Origin: Chryseobacterium sp. G0201
GTDB taxonomy: Bacteria > Bacteroidota > Bacteroidia > Flavobacteriales > Weeksellaceae
Direction of reading: 5' to 3'
Length of the DNA stretch: 64,000 bases
Assembly: GCF_003815655.1 (NCBI RefSeq)
Contig: NZ_CP033917.1
Span: 4,340,001 to 4,404,000 of the forward strand
The position numbers and the translations under genes are program-made. Below are positions 41,800 to 51,389 of this stretch, piece by piece (within the stretch, counting starts at the first letter, position 1; each line of letters opens with the position of its first letter). A model generated the notes under the pieces. That model was not told the DNA's origin. It saw nothing but the letters and a program-made list of their open reading frames with translations, and did not search any database.

Positions 41800-44616
41800 T
41801 TAAGCTGTTACAGGTCTTTTAGCAGGAGCATCGTCTCTGTCGAAAACTCTGTTGATCACTGCATTTTGGTTTTTCTCAAACATTTTGTGACTTCCCGGAG
41901 CCGGAGCACCACTTGGAACCGGAGAAATTACCTGAATTCCCGTATCTCTGAAGTTTCTTAAAATGTAAGACCAAGCACCCATATTTTCTGGTTCTTCCTG
42001 AGCCCAAACAATTTCTTTTTTGTTCTCATATTTATTGAAGATCGCTTCGATTGCATCATTTTGCAATGGATACAATTGTTCGAATCTTACCAAAGCAATA
42101 TTTTCAGCGTTTAATTCCTCTTTTTTAGCTAGTAATTCGAAGTATAATTTACCTGAACAAAGAACTAATTTTTCTACTTTTTTAGGATCAGCACTCGGAT
42201 CGTCTAAAATCGGTTGGAAGCTTCCTGTAGCAAAATCTTCTAGCGGGGAAATTACTTTTGGATGTCTCAACAGAGATTTTGGACTCATCACAATTAATGG
42301 TTTTCTGAAACTCCATTTTAGCTGTCTTCTCAACAAGTGGAAATAGTTGGCAGGAGACGTAATGTTCGCCACTACCATATTTTCATTCGCACAAAGCGTT
42401 AAGAATCTTTCTAATCTCGCTGAAGAGTGTTCTGCACCCTGACCTTCAGATCCGTGAGGCAACAACATGATAAGACCGTCCTGAATTTTCCATTTTTCTT
42501 CTGCAGCAGCCAAATATTGGTCAACAATAATCTGCGCTCCATTCACGAAATCTCCGAACTGAGCTTCCCAGATCGTCAATGTATTAGGAGAAGCCATCGC
42601 ATACCCGTAATCGAAACCTAGAACACCATATTCAGAAAGGTGAGAATTGAAAACATCAAATCTGCTTTCAGAAACATGTCTTAACGGGATATATTCTTCT
42701 TCAGTATCTTCAGTTTTTACCACTGCGTGTCTGTGAGAGAATGTTCCTCTTTCAACATCTTCTCCGGAAATTCTTACGTTGTGACCTTCAGTAAGCAATG
42801 TAGCATAAGCTAACCACTCTCCTAATGCCCAATCTAAAGAGTTTCCTTCAATTGCTTTAAGACGGTTTTCAAAAAGTCTTGTAATTTTATTAATAAACTT
42901 TTTATCAGCCGGAAGCGTTGACATTTTGATTGCCAATTCTTTCAACTTCTCTAAGTCATATTTTGTATCAACTGGTAACTGAACAGCCCCTCTTTTTCCG
43001 ATTGGATAGTTTGTCCAGTCTTCAGACATAAACAGATCCATAACGTTTTTCTCAATCTCTTTGGAAGCATCAAAGTCTTTATCTAAAAGCGCTTTGAAAT
43101 CAGTTTCCATTTTCTTAAGAATATCGTTGGAAATAACGCTGTCGTTGATCAATTTATCTTTATAAATTTCTCTTGGATTCGGATGCTTAGAAATTAATTT
43201 ATATAAATTAGGTTGCGTAAATCTAGGCTCATCCCCTTCGTTATGACCATATTTTCTGTATCCTAATAAATCAATATAAACATCTTTTCCAAATTTTGCT
43301 CTGAAATCAGCTGCAAAATGGATAGCATGTACTACCGCTTCAGCATCGTCAGCATTTACGTGCATTACAGGAGATTCTGTAACTTTAGCAATGTCTGTAC
43401 AATAGGTTGAAGATCTCGCATCTGCATAGTTTGTCGTAAATGAAACCTGGTTGTTTACAACGATATGAACAGTACCACCAGTTTTGTATCCTTCCAAAGT
43501 CATCATCTGAGCAACTTCGTAAGCAATACCCTGACCAGCCAAAGCACCATCACCGTGAATTACGATCGGTAAGATCTTAGAACCATCTCCTTTATATTTA
43601 TCATCAATTTTCGCACGGCAGATCCCTTCTACAAGAGCAGATACCGTTTCCAAGTGAGATGGGTTTGGAGTTAGGTTGATTGAAACTTCTTCACCAGAAG
43701 CTGTTTTTATTTTTTTAGATGAACCTAAGTGATATTTAACGTCACCTGAGAATACATCCTCTTCAAATTCTTTCCCTTCAAATTCTGAGAAAATCTGCTT
43801 GTAAGATTTACCGAAAATGTTTGTTAACACATTCAATCTACCTCTGTGAGCCATCCCTAGAACAACTTCATCAACTCCCAATTGAGAAGATCTTGAAATC
43901 AACTGATCCAACGCAGGGATCAATGTTTCACCTCCTTCAAGAGAGAATCTTTTTTGTCCCACAAATTTTGTGTGAAGATAGTTTTCAAAAGCTACCGCCT
44001 GATTCAACTTCAATAAAATATCAGTTTTCTCATTAGCTGAAAGACTTGCATGGTTTTCGTTTACCTGTAACCATCTTTTAATGAAATCTTTTTCTTCAAC
44101 ATTGTTGATATAAGTATATTCAACACCTATAGAATCACAATAAATTGTTTCCAGACGTTTTACAATTTCTTGTAAAGTTGCAGGTTCTTTAAAGCCGATT
44201 TCTACCGCACAGTTGAATTTGATATTCAAATCAGCACTATTTAAACCGAAATTATCGATATCTAAAGTTGGAGTATAGTGTCTTCTTTCTCTAACCGGGT
44301 TTGTTTTTGTAAACAAATGCCCTCTCGTTCTGTAAGCCTCAATAAGGTTTACAACTTTAAATTCTTTTTTGATATGCTCAGGGACTTCGCCGTTAGCTGC
44401 TGCCTGAGATATTTGCTGAACTGCCGGAGCAGCATTAGCCGAAGCTTGAATATATTGAATGTTATCGCCTTCACCATAGTTCTCCAAAGCAAAATCGAAT
44501 CCTTGAAAGAAGGATTTCCATGATGGTTCTAAAGAGTCCGGGAATTTTAAATACTGTTGGTATAAATCCTCAATTAATTGAGAATGAGCTGCGTTTAGGA
44601 ATGAAAATCTGTCCAT
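41800..44616 (-). CDS. sucA: 2-oxoglutarate dehydrogenase E1 component
   Basis: This 938-residue thiamine-diphosphate enzyme has the E1o length and signatures: 'GMAHRGRLNVLTNI', 'IHGDGALAGQGIAYEV' with the ThDP site 'GDG...NNQVSFTT', and the C-terminal 'HGSEGQGAEHSSARLERFL' of the transketolase-type Pyr domain. It catalyses oxidative decarboxylation of 2-oxoglutarate, feeding SucB. It is the first gene of the operon. An exact TAAATTTG box lies 46 bases upstream. Confidence 0.96.
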   Translation of the reverse strand: MDRFSFLNAAHSQLIEDLYQQYLKFPDSLEPSWKSFFQGFDFALENYGEGDNIQYIQASANAAPAVQQISQAAANGEVPEHIKKEFKVVNLIEAYRTRGHLFTKTNPVRERRHYTPTLDIDNFGLNSADLNIKFNCAVEIGFKEPATLQEIVKRLETIYCDSIGVEYTYINNVEEKDFIKRWLQVNENHASLSANEKTDILLKLNQAVAFENYLHTKFVGQKRFSLEGGETLIPALDQLISRSSQLGVDEVVLGMAHRGRLNVLTNIFGKSYKQIFSEFEGKEFEEDVFSGDVKYHLGSSKKIKTASGEEVSINLTPNPSHLETVSALVEGICRAKIDDKYKGDGSKILPIVIHGDGALAGQGIAYEVAQMMTLEGYKTGGTVHIVVNNQVSFTTNYADARSSTYCTDIAKVTESPVMHVNADDAEAVVHAIHFAADFRAKFGKDVYIDLLGYRKYGHNEGDEPRFTQPNLYKLISKHPNPREIYKDKLINDSVISNDILKKMETDFKALLDKDFDASKEIEKNVMDLFMSEDWTNYPIGKRGAVQLPVDTKYDLEKLKELAIKMSTLPADKKFINKITRLFENRLKAIEGNSLDWALGEWLAYATLLTEGHNVRISGEDVERGTFSHRHAVVKTEDTEEEYIPLRHVSESRFDVFNSHLSEYGVLGFDYGYAMASPNTLTIWEAQFGDFVNGAQIIVDQYLAAAEEKWKIQDGLIMLLPHGSEGQGAEHSSARLERFLTLCANENMVVANITSPANYFHLLRRQLKWSFRKPLIVMSPKSLLRHPKVISPLEDFATGSFQPILDDPSADPKKVEKLVLCSGKLYFELLAKKEELNAENIALVRFEQLYPLQNDAIEAIFNKYENKKEIVWAQEEPENMGAWSYILRNFRDTGIQVISPVPSGAPAPGSHKMFEKNQNAVINRVFDRDDAPAKRPVTA

Positions 44617-44662
44617 TATTACAGTTTATCTATTATTAAATTTTGTTTGTAGAATTAATCCT

Positions 44663-44670
44663 CAAATTTA
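44663..44670 (-). promoter_or_regulatory. -7 box upstream of sucA
   Basis: An exact TAAATTTG on the minus strand lies 46 bases before the sucA ATG. The nearest TTG is further than usual (26 bases). Confidence 0.35.
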
Positions 44671-44739
44671 ATAAAAAAAACCGACGTGGGACAGCCCAAA
44701 ACTATTAAAAAAACTATAAAAGAAATAAATATAATTAAT

Positions 44740-45780
44740 TTACTTATAAACAGATAAAGACAACTTCATATTGACGTTCTGATCTTCCATCGGGCGCTCG
44801 ATAAAAGTCTGGCGAATATCTCCGAAACGCATCTCGTCTTTTTTAGCTTTTTGGATCAATTGTTGCACCGCTTTAACTCTTCCTTCATAGGTACCTCGGT
44901 AATACATCACATAGTTCTGCGTTGGACTTACTGATCTGAAATTAAAGTTATTATCCGTAACCCCGAACTTTTTAGACAAAGGAATACCAAGGAAATAAGA
45001 GACTTCTTTATCTTTATAATTATCGGCATCAGTTATCATAAGCGGATAGCCAAATTCGTCATCTTTTTTGCCAAGATCCATCGTTACATAATTATAAACC
45101 TTGTTATAATTCATGACAACATTTTTATAAAGGGCATCTTTTTTATTTGATGTACTGACGTTAATTCCCAATAAAAGTTTGTCTTCTTCCTTCTCAACCA
45201 TCAAACTGTCGTACTTTATGGCAGCCATTTGATTGTCTTTTTCTACTTTATTCCCTAAAACATTTTTCAGAGTCGTCATGCTGTTGTTGATGTTTTCAGC
45301 AAATCGGTCTTCTGTCCAGAAATTTTCTACTCTTTTCCAAACAGATAATTTGGGGGTATGAACATTCCAGATGATCTTCGTTTTTTGAGCGGAAACGGCT
45401 TTAAACTTAACATCAACCAACGTCGGGTTTTCGTTTCTATCCTCAAAAAGCTGATATCTCAACGTTTTGTTTGGATTTTCATATCTGATGAACATTTCAC
45501 CATCCGTATCGTTTTTCGGGTCTACATAGCTTATGCTGCTGCCCTGCCCTTCGTAAGGTGTGTAATAATCGATATCGATAGATTTAGAACTTTTGAAGAA
45601 ATTGTTCCAGCGCGTGAAATTCTGCAGATTATTAAACTGAGAAAAGACCTTCTCCACAGGATAATCTATCTCTTTCTCTATTTTAAAGCTTTTGCTTTCA
45701 TCCACAAAATAATACATGGAAGCAGCATAAGCTCCTCCCAACAGTATCGCAACTATCGCTATGATTTTAAAAAAACGCAT
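44740..45780 (-). CDS. SRPBCC (polyketide-cyclase-like) domain protein
   Basis: The ATG at 45780 gives 346 residues; the TTG frame at 45798 adds six doubtful residues. An N-terminal membrane helix (about 3-23) is followed by a START/SRPBCC-type domain at about 30-175 ('SFKIEKEIDYPVEKVFSQFNNLQNFTRWNNFF'). A C-terminal half of the GyrI-like small-molecule-binding type may follow at about 190-345. The protein is probably membrane-anchored and binds a hydrophobic ligand. Its role is unknown. It is a stand-alone gene. Confidence 0.7.
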   Translation of the reverse strand: MRFFKIIAIVAILLGGAYAASMYYFVDESKSFKIEKEIDYPVEKVFSQFNNLQNFTRWNNFFKSSKSIDIDYYTPYEGQGSSISYVDPKNDTDGEMFIRYENPNKTLRYQLFEDRNENPTLVDVKFKAVSAQKTKIIWNVHTPKLSVWKRVENFWTEDRFAENINNSMTTLKNVLGNKVEKDNQMAAIKYDSLMVEKEEDKLLLGINVSTSNKKDALYKNVVMNYNKVYNYVTMDLGKKDDEFGYPLMITDADNYKDKEVSYFLGIPLSKKFGVTDNNFNFRSVSPTQNYVMYYRGTYEGRVKAVQQLIQKAKKDEMRFGDIRQTFIERPMEDQNVNMKLSLSVYK

Positions 45781-45800
45781 CGCACAAAAGTAAGACAAAT

Positions 45801-45828
45801 AAAAAAAGTGACCAATATGTTGGTCACT
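45801..45828 (-). terminator. Terminator of the glycogen operon
   Basis: A perfect 9-bp stem AGTGACCAA / TTGGTCACT is followed by a T run on the minus strand. It lies about 170 bases beyond the glgC stop codon, so it may terminate the glycogen operon from a distance. Confidence 0.65.
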
Positions 45829-46000
45829 CTTGTTTTAAATTTATTTCTAAGGATAGAAGATGTAAGAATTGATGATTGAAGTTGATATACAACCATTTAA
45901 TTCTTGTCAAATATTTTAATGAAATAATTAAAATTTAACCTAAATAAAACTTTAGTCATAACATAGACTTCAATAACTTCCTACTTTAAACATCAAGCTT

Positions 46001-47269
46001 TTACCCGATATGAGTTCCCGGAGGAAGAATAGCTCCTTTTTTCACCACTACAATACCGTCCTGTACAGAATATGTCCCGAAATCACCGTCCGGTAAGTGT
46101 TTTCCGCCGATAATTCTTACATTATCTCCAATGTAGCAGTTTTTATCGAGAATTGCTTTTTCGATGTAGCAATATTTTCCGATTCCCATGTTGGGACGGC
46201 CTTTCCTGTCATTGATCACGATTTCTGTTGTACTTTGATAAAAATCGGCTCCCATGACATAGGAATTTACGATCGTACTTCCTTTATCAATTCTTGTTCT
46301 GTTTCCAATAACTGAATTTTCAATTTTATCAGCCATGATGATGCATCCGTCTCCAAAAACAGCTTTACTTACATAAGAACCGTTGATTTTCGATGGTGGA
46401 AGCATTCTCGCTCTTGTATAAATAGGCGAAGATGAGAATAAATTAAATTGAGGAAAATCCTGACACAGATCAATATTGGCTTCGTAGAAAGATTCGATTG
46501 TTCCAATATCCGTCCAATATCCTTCAAACTGATAACTTAACGTCGTGTATTTTCCAATGGAATTCGGGATGATGTCTTTTCCAAAATCATCTCCGGCTCC
46601 ATCTTCAAACATCTTTTTAAGAATCGTTTTCGTAAATATGTAGATTCCCATTGAAGCTAAATATTCTTTTCCTGCATTTTTATTCTTCTCAGAAACTTCA
46701 GATTTTAAACTGTCTAAAATGTCATAATCCGGTTTTTCGACAAAAGAAGTAATATTTCCTTCGTCATCAGAACTTAAAATCCCGAAACCTGTGGCATCTT
46801 TAGCATTTACAGGGATTGTAGCAATAGTTACGTCCCCTCCTTTTTCAATATGGAAATCTAGCATTTCTTTAAAATCCATCTGATACAACTGATCTCCTGA
46901 AAGAATAAGAATATATTCATAATCATATTTTTCAAGATGCTTCATCGACTGGCGCACTGCATCCGCCGTTCCCTGATACCAACTCTCATTTTCCACATTC
47001 TGCTCGGCCGCCAAAATATCAACAAAACCTTTGCTGAAAATATCAAAGTGGTAAGAATTTTTGATATGCGAATTCAATGAAGCTGAATTAAACTGTGTAA
47101 GAACCAAGATTTTATTTAACCCTGAATTTAAACAATTAGAAATAGGAATATCTACCAATCTGTATTTTCCTGCGATAGGTACAGCCGGTTTTGATCTTGT
47201 GTACGTTAATGGAAAAAGTCTTGTGCCTCTTCCGCCTCCCAAAACAATGGAAATAACATTGTGATTCAT
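46001..47269 (-). CDS. glgC: Glucose-1-phosphate adenylyltransferase
   Basis: This 422-residue protein starts MNHNVISIVLGGGRGTRLFPLT, the nucleotidyltransferase loop, and continues 'KPAVPIAGKYRLVDIPISNCLNSG'. 'YWTDIGTIESFYEAN' and the C-terminal left-handed beta-helix repeat ('VIGNRTRIDKGSTIVNSYVMGAD') follow. It makes ADP-glucose, the donor for glycogen chains. It is the last gene of the operon glgB-glgA-lipoprotein-glgC. Confidence 0.95.
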   Translation of the reverse strand: MNHNVISIVLGGGRGTRLFPLTYTRSKPAVPIAGKYRLVDIPISNCLNSGLNKILVLTQFNSASLNSHIKNSYHFDIFSKGFVDILAAEQNVENESWYQGTADAVRQSMKHLEKYDYEYILILSGDQLYQMDFKEMLDFHIEKGGDVTIATIPVNAKDATGFGILSSDDEGNITSFVEKPDYDILDSLKSEVSEKNKNAGKEYLASMGIYIFTKTILKKMFEDGAGDDFGKDIIPNSIGKYTTLSYQFEGYWTDIGTIESFYEANIDLCQDFPQFNLFSSSPIYTRARMLPPSKINGSYVSKAVFGDGCIIMADKIENSVIGNRTRIDKGSTIVNSYVMGADFYQSTTEIVINDRKGRPNMGIGKYCYIEKAILDKNCYIGDNVRIIGGKHLPDGDFGTYSVQDGIVVVKKGAILPPGTHIG

Positions 47270-47286
47270 AAATTATATTGCGTTTT

Positions 47287-47817
47287 TTATTTTAATTGTA
47301 CAATTCTATTTTTCGTATTTACACTTACTCTAAAACATTCTTTATTCTCGGTTTTCAACTTATCATTGTAAACAACCACATCATATAAATTATCGTTCAT
47401 CTCTTTTACAACTTTATCTACATCATCAATTTCTATATAATGTTTTTTGAGTTCATTTCTGAAAAGTTTATTTGTGATCAAAACATCCATCACATCAATT
47501 TTCTTAGCAGCAAAGCCTTCTATATCTTTATCGTATTTTATCTTCCAGTCTTTGCCATATCTTTCTTCTATTGCTGCATAGGTCTTTTTATTTTTCTCAT
47601 CTACTTTTTTCTGTAGTTTGGGATCAATCATACAACCAGCAACATCAACAATTTTTATTTTCCATTTTTCGGAAATTCCTTCCATCGCTTCATGAACTCT
47701 TATGTCTGAAAGACCATATCCATAAATCCAATAATATCCTCCATGATAAATTCCTTCTTCTTTTTTACAGGAAATAATCGTGGCAAATAGCATAACAAGA
47801 AAGAAAGCTCTCAACAT
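47287..47817 (-). CDS. Lipoprotein of unknown function inside the glycogen operon
   Basis: This 176-residue protein has a lipoprotein signal with lipobox Cys17 ('ATIISCKKEEG'). The mature part is highly charged with 'IRVHEAMEGISEKWKIKIVDVAGCMI' and 'EERYGKDWKIKYDKDI'. I recognise no enzyme motif. It starts three bases after the glgA stop codon and ends 17 bases before the glgC start, so it is certainly in the operon. A role linked to carbohydrate or envelope stress is only a guess from its neighbours. Confidence 0.7.
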   Translation of the reverse strand: MLRAFFLVMLFATIISCKKEEGIYHGGYYWIYGYGLSDIRVHEAMEGISEKWKIKIVDVAGCMIDPKLQKKVDEKNKKTYAAIEERYGKDWKIKYDKDIEGFAAKKIDVMDVLITNKLFRNELKKHYIEIDDVDKVVKEMNDNLYDVVVYNDKLKTENKECFRVSVNTKNRIVQLK

Positions 47818-47820
47818 ACT

Positions 47821-49227
47821 TTAGTTAGTATATAAAGCTATGTATTTTTCTGCAGATTTCTCCCATGCAAAGTCAAAATTCATATTTGCGTGAATAAGAT
47901 TCTCCATAACGTCTTTTTCATTGTAAATACTTAACCCTCTATTCATCGCATGGACAATATCATCAACTCCTGGGTATGTAAAATTGATTCCTGCTCCGCC
48001 CGTCGAGATGTCTTCAACTGTATCTTTTAGCCCTCCGATATACCTTACGATAGGAATTGTTCCATATCTCATAGAATACATTTGGTTCAATCCGCATGGC
48101 TCCACTCTTGAAGGCATCAATAAAAAGTCTGCCGAAGCATAAATCTGATGCGAAAGATGTTCTTTATACCCAAGATCCAACGCAAAATTGGAATAAGTAT
48201 AGTCGTATTCTTTCAGTTTATTTTCAATATATGAGTTTCCTGAGCCTAAAATCATGATATTTAAAGCTCCATAACTTTGTTTAATGCTTTTCCATACCAC
48301 ATCAGGAAGTAAGTCAGCACCTTTTTCTGTGGCAAATCTTCCGATAAAAGCAAATAAAGGGAGCTCAGGTTTTAGACCATATTCTTTACAAAGCTTTTCT
48401 TTATTCTTTTTTTTCTGCTGGATGGCATTTTTTACATTAAAATTAAAATCCAACATCGGATCAGTTTCAGGATCCCAGACTTCTGTATCAATGCCATTGA
48501 TAATTCCGTATGCTTTGCCAAATTCTTCACGAACTAAACTTTCAAGACCTCTGAAACTTACGAAAAGTTCTTCCAGATAACCTTCCGAAACAGTCGTGAA
48601 GGCGCTTGAACATTTAATCATACTAGCTAATGGATTCATGTATCCGTTCCAATCCATCAATCCCCATTTATAGCTGTCGAAAGCAGGCATATAATTGGCC
48701 ATATTCCAGCTCATCATTCCCTGATATTCGCCATTATGAATCGTTCCGATGGTTTTTACGCCTTTTAAAAATTCAAAATCCGGGCAATGTTCGATCATAA
48801 AAGGAACCAAACCTGTATGATAATCATGGCAATGCAAGACATCGGGGCGAATTTTCATCGCGCTCAGCCAATGCAAAACACCATGCTGAAAAGCCAAAAA
48901 CTGATAACTTTCGTCCTGATAACCATAAGGATTATCTCTGTCTAAAAGTCCGGGAATTCTCACCATGTATAATTCGAATCCCAAAACATCGGTTTTCTCT
49001 TTGAACACCTGCACCTGAAGCATATCCGGCCCCTGATGAATGAAGCCATCAAAAACTATGTCAAACTCATGATCATAAACGAAAGGTTTGTTGTACCAAG
49101 GCATAACAACCTTAGCATCAACACCTTTTATTTTATTCTGATATTTCGGTAAAGCTCCTACAACATCCGCCAAACCGCCTACTTTAGCTATCGGATAACA
49201 TTCCGTACTTAGATGATAAACAACCAT
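47821..49227 (-). CDS. glgA: Glycogen synthase
   Basis: This 468-residue GT5 enzyme begins with the ADP-glucose-binding motif 'K15-V-G-G-L-A-D' in 'AKVGGLADVVGALP'. It also shows 'FIGRFATEKGADLL' and the C-terminal 'MPSRVEPCGLNQMYSMRYGTIPIVRYIGGLKDTV' typical of bacterial GlgA. It extends alpha-1,4-glucan chains from ADP-glucose. It begins three bases after the glgB stop codon, and the lipoprotein gene follows three bases after its own stop codon. Confidence 0.95.
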   Translation of the reverse strand: MVVYHLSTECYPIAKVGGLADVVGALPKYQNKIKGVDAKVVMPWYNKPFVYDHEFDIVFDGFIHQGPDMLQVQVFKEKTDVLGFELYMVRIPGLLDRDNPYGYQDESYQFLAFQHGVLHWLSAMKIRPDVLHCHDYHTGLVPFMIEHCPDFEFLKGVKTIGTIHNGEYQGMMSWNMANYMPAFDSYKWGLMDWNGYMNPLASMIKCSSAFTTVSEGYLEELFVSFRGLESLVREEFGKAYGIINGIDTEVWDPETDPMLDFNFNVKNAIQQKKKNKEKLCKEYGLKPELPLFAFIGRFATEKGADLLPDVVWKSIKQSYGALNIMILGSGNSYIENKLKEYDYTYSNFALDLGYKEHLSHQIYASADFLLMPSRVEPCGLNQMYSMRYGTIPIVRYIGGLKDTVEDISTGGAGINFTYPGVDDIVHAMNRGLSIYNEKDVMENLIHANMNFDFAWEKSAEKYIALYTN

Positions 49228-49230
49228 TTT

Positions 49231-51180
49231 TTATCTTTTGTGTAATTTAATTCTATGTAATTTATACTTTTTATCTTTTTTCATTTTTAAAACGACTCCT
49301 GCAAGAGGCGGAAGTTTTAAAATTATCGAATTGGGACGGTTCATCCACGGTTCAGACTGTTCTTTAATGATTTCAGGGTTTACACCACTTCCATTATATC
49401 TTTCATCATCTGAATTGAAAACAACCTCCCAATATGTTCCCGCATTGATGCCTATTTTATAATCTAAAACTTTTGGAGTAAGATTCAAAACAACCATAAA
49501 AACGTCATCCTTCTTTTTTCCTTTCCTTAAATACGTAATAACCGAATTTTCAAGATCATCGGCTTCTACCCATTCAAAACCACTTTTATCAAACTGATTT
49601 TCGTAAAAGGCAGTTTCATATCTGTACATATGGTTTAAATCTTTAACTAAAGTCTGCAAACCTTTATGAACAGGGTATTCCAACAAATGCCAGTCCAGAC
49701 TTTGGGTAAAATTCCATTCGCTCGTTTGCCCGAATTCATCTCCCATGAATAAAAGCTTCGCTCCCGGATGCGTAAACATATATACATACAGCACGCGAAG
49801 ATTTGCAAATTTCTGCCATTCGTCGCCTACCATTTTATAGATCAAGCTCGCTTTGCCGTGTACCACTTCATCGTGAGACAAAGGCATCATGTAATTTTCA
49901 TTATACATATACATCGAAGCAAAAGTAAGTTTATGATGACTAAATTTTCGGTCAGCGTGTTCTACTTTAAAATAATCTAGTGTATCGTGCATCCAGCCCA
50001 TCATCCATTTCATTCCAAAACCAACTCCGCCGTCATGAACAGGGTTTGTAAGCATCGGAAAATCCGAACTTTCTTCTGCAATGGTGATTATATTATCGCC
50101 AAATTCTTTATATACAGCAGTATTGAATTCCTGCAAAAAAGCTTTCGCTTCCAAGTTTACATTTTCGCCATAAATATTAGGCTCCCATTCGCCTTCATTT
50201 CTGGAATAATCGAGATGAAGCATCGAAGTTACCGCATCCACACGCAATCCATCAGCATGATAACGTTCCAGCCAGAACATGGCGTTTGAAATTAAAAAAG
50301 ATTTAACTTCATTTCTTCCATAATTGAAAATATAGGATTTCCAATCAGGATGAAAACCTTTTCTCGGATCTTCATGTTCATATAAATAAGAACCGTCAAA
50401 ACGGTGCAAACCATTAGCATCACCCGGAAAATGAGACGGAACCCAATCTAAAATAATACCAATATCATGATTATGCAATTCATTAATTAAAAACATCAAA
50501 TCCTGCGGAGATCCAAAACGTGATGTAGCCGCATAAAATCCTGTAATCTGGTAACCCCAGCTTGGATCATACGGATATTCCATCACAGGCATAAATTCTA
50601 CATGCGTAAAACCCATTTCTTTGATATAAGGAACGAGCTTTTTGGCAATTTCTCTATAATTTAGAAACCTTTTAGGATCATCTCCTTCTCTTAGCCAAGA
50701 AGCCAAATGCATCTCATACACGGAAATCGGAGCATTTAAACTATTTTTTTTCCAGCGGTTTTTGAGCCATTCTTTATCATTCCATTCATACCACGTTGTG
50801 GAAACTAATGAGGCTGCCTGTCTATTTTGTTCCCAGCTCAAAGCATAGGGGTCACTTTTTTCTAAAATTTCTCCGCGAGGAGTTTCAATAGCATATTTAT
50901 AAAGTGTTCCCCAGGTTAATCCCGGAATAAAACCTTCCCAAATTCCTGATTCGTCCCATCTTGGAAACAAAATATGGTCTTTGTGATTCCAATTATTAAA
51001 GTTACCTATTACTGAAACTTTTTTCGCGTTTGGAGCCCAAACCGAAAAATAAACCCCTTGAATTCCGTCTTTCTCTACAGAATGTGCACCAAATTTATCG
51101 TATAGCTTATAATGCTTACCTTCTTTAAAAAGATAAACATCATGTTCAGTGAAAAGCGTATACGTTTTAACAGAATTCAT
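49231..51180 (-). CDS. glgB: 1,4-alpha-glucan branching enzyme
   Basis: This 649-residue GH13 protein has a CBM48-like N-terminal domain near 30-120 ('GVYFSVWAPNAKKVSVIGNFNNWNHKDH'). GH13 motifs follow with the nucleophile in 'GLRVDAVTSML', the acid/base in 'ITIAEESSDFP', and 'LSHDEVVHGK', then the C-terminal all-beta domain. It makes alpha-1,6 branches in glycogen. The ATG at 51180 is used because the longer frame starts with a TTG. It is first in the operon and is divergent from the esterase-CBM48 gene. Confidence 0.95.
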   Translation of the reverse strand: MNSVKTYTLFTEHDVYLFKEGKHYKLYDKFGAHSVEKDGIQGVYFSVWAPNAKKVSVIGNFNNWNHKDHILFPRWDESGIWEGFIPGLTWGTLYKYAIETPRGEILEKSDPYALSWEQNRQAASLVSTTWYEWNDKEWLKNRWKKNSLNAPISVYEMHLASWLREGDDPKRFLNYREIAKKLVPYIKEMGFTHVEFMPVMEYPYDPSWGYQITGFYAATSRFGSPQDLMFLINELHNHDIGIILDWVPSHFPGDANGLHRFDGSYLYEHEDPRKGFHPDWKSYIFNYGRNEVKSFLISNAMFWLERYHADGLRVDAVTSMLHLDYSRNEGEWEPNIYGENVNLEAKAFLQEFNTAVYKEFGDNIITIAEESSDFPMLTNPVHDGGVGFGMKWMMGWMHDTLDYFKVEHADRKFSHHKLTFASMYMYNENYMMPLSHDEVVHGKASLIYKMVGDEWQKFANLRVLYVYMFTHPGAKLLFMGDEFGQTSEWNFTQSLDWHLLEYPVHKGLQTLVKDLNHMYRYETAFYENQFDKSGFEWVEADDLENSVITYLRKGKKKDDVFMVVLNLTPKVLDYKIGINAGTYWEVVFNSDDERYNGSGVNPEIIKEQSEPWMNRPNSIILKLPPLAGVVLKMKKDKKYKLHRIKLHKR

Positions 51181-51293
51181 CAATATTTTGATTAATTTTT
51201 ATATATTTCTTGAAACTACGAAAAATATCAACAAACAGCGTTAATTATTGTTGAAATAATTATTATGTTAATCTTTTTCACACCCTTGTGTAC

Positions 51294-51301
51294 CAAATAT
51301 A
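51294..51301 (-). promoter_or_regulatory. -7 box in the glgB upstream region
   Basis: An exact TATATTTG on the minus strand lies 114 bases upstream of glgB in the 209-base divergent region shared with the CBM48-esterase gene. No TTG is well placed. Confidence 0.35.
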
Positions 51302-51389
51302 TAAATTTTTAAATCGTATTATTTATTAATTTAAAAGATTGCTATAAAAAGATTTTTTATAAATTTAGCGGTTAATATTTATTACACAC

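Noticed and set aside
51181..51389. Divergent glgB/esterase spacer considered as a riboswitch region.
   Set aside because: It is very AT-rich and I could not find a stable stem set or a known riboswitch core.
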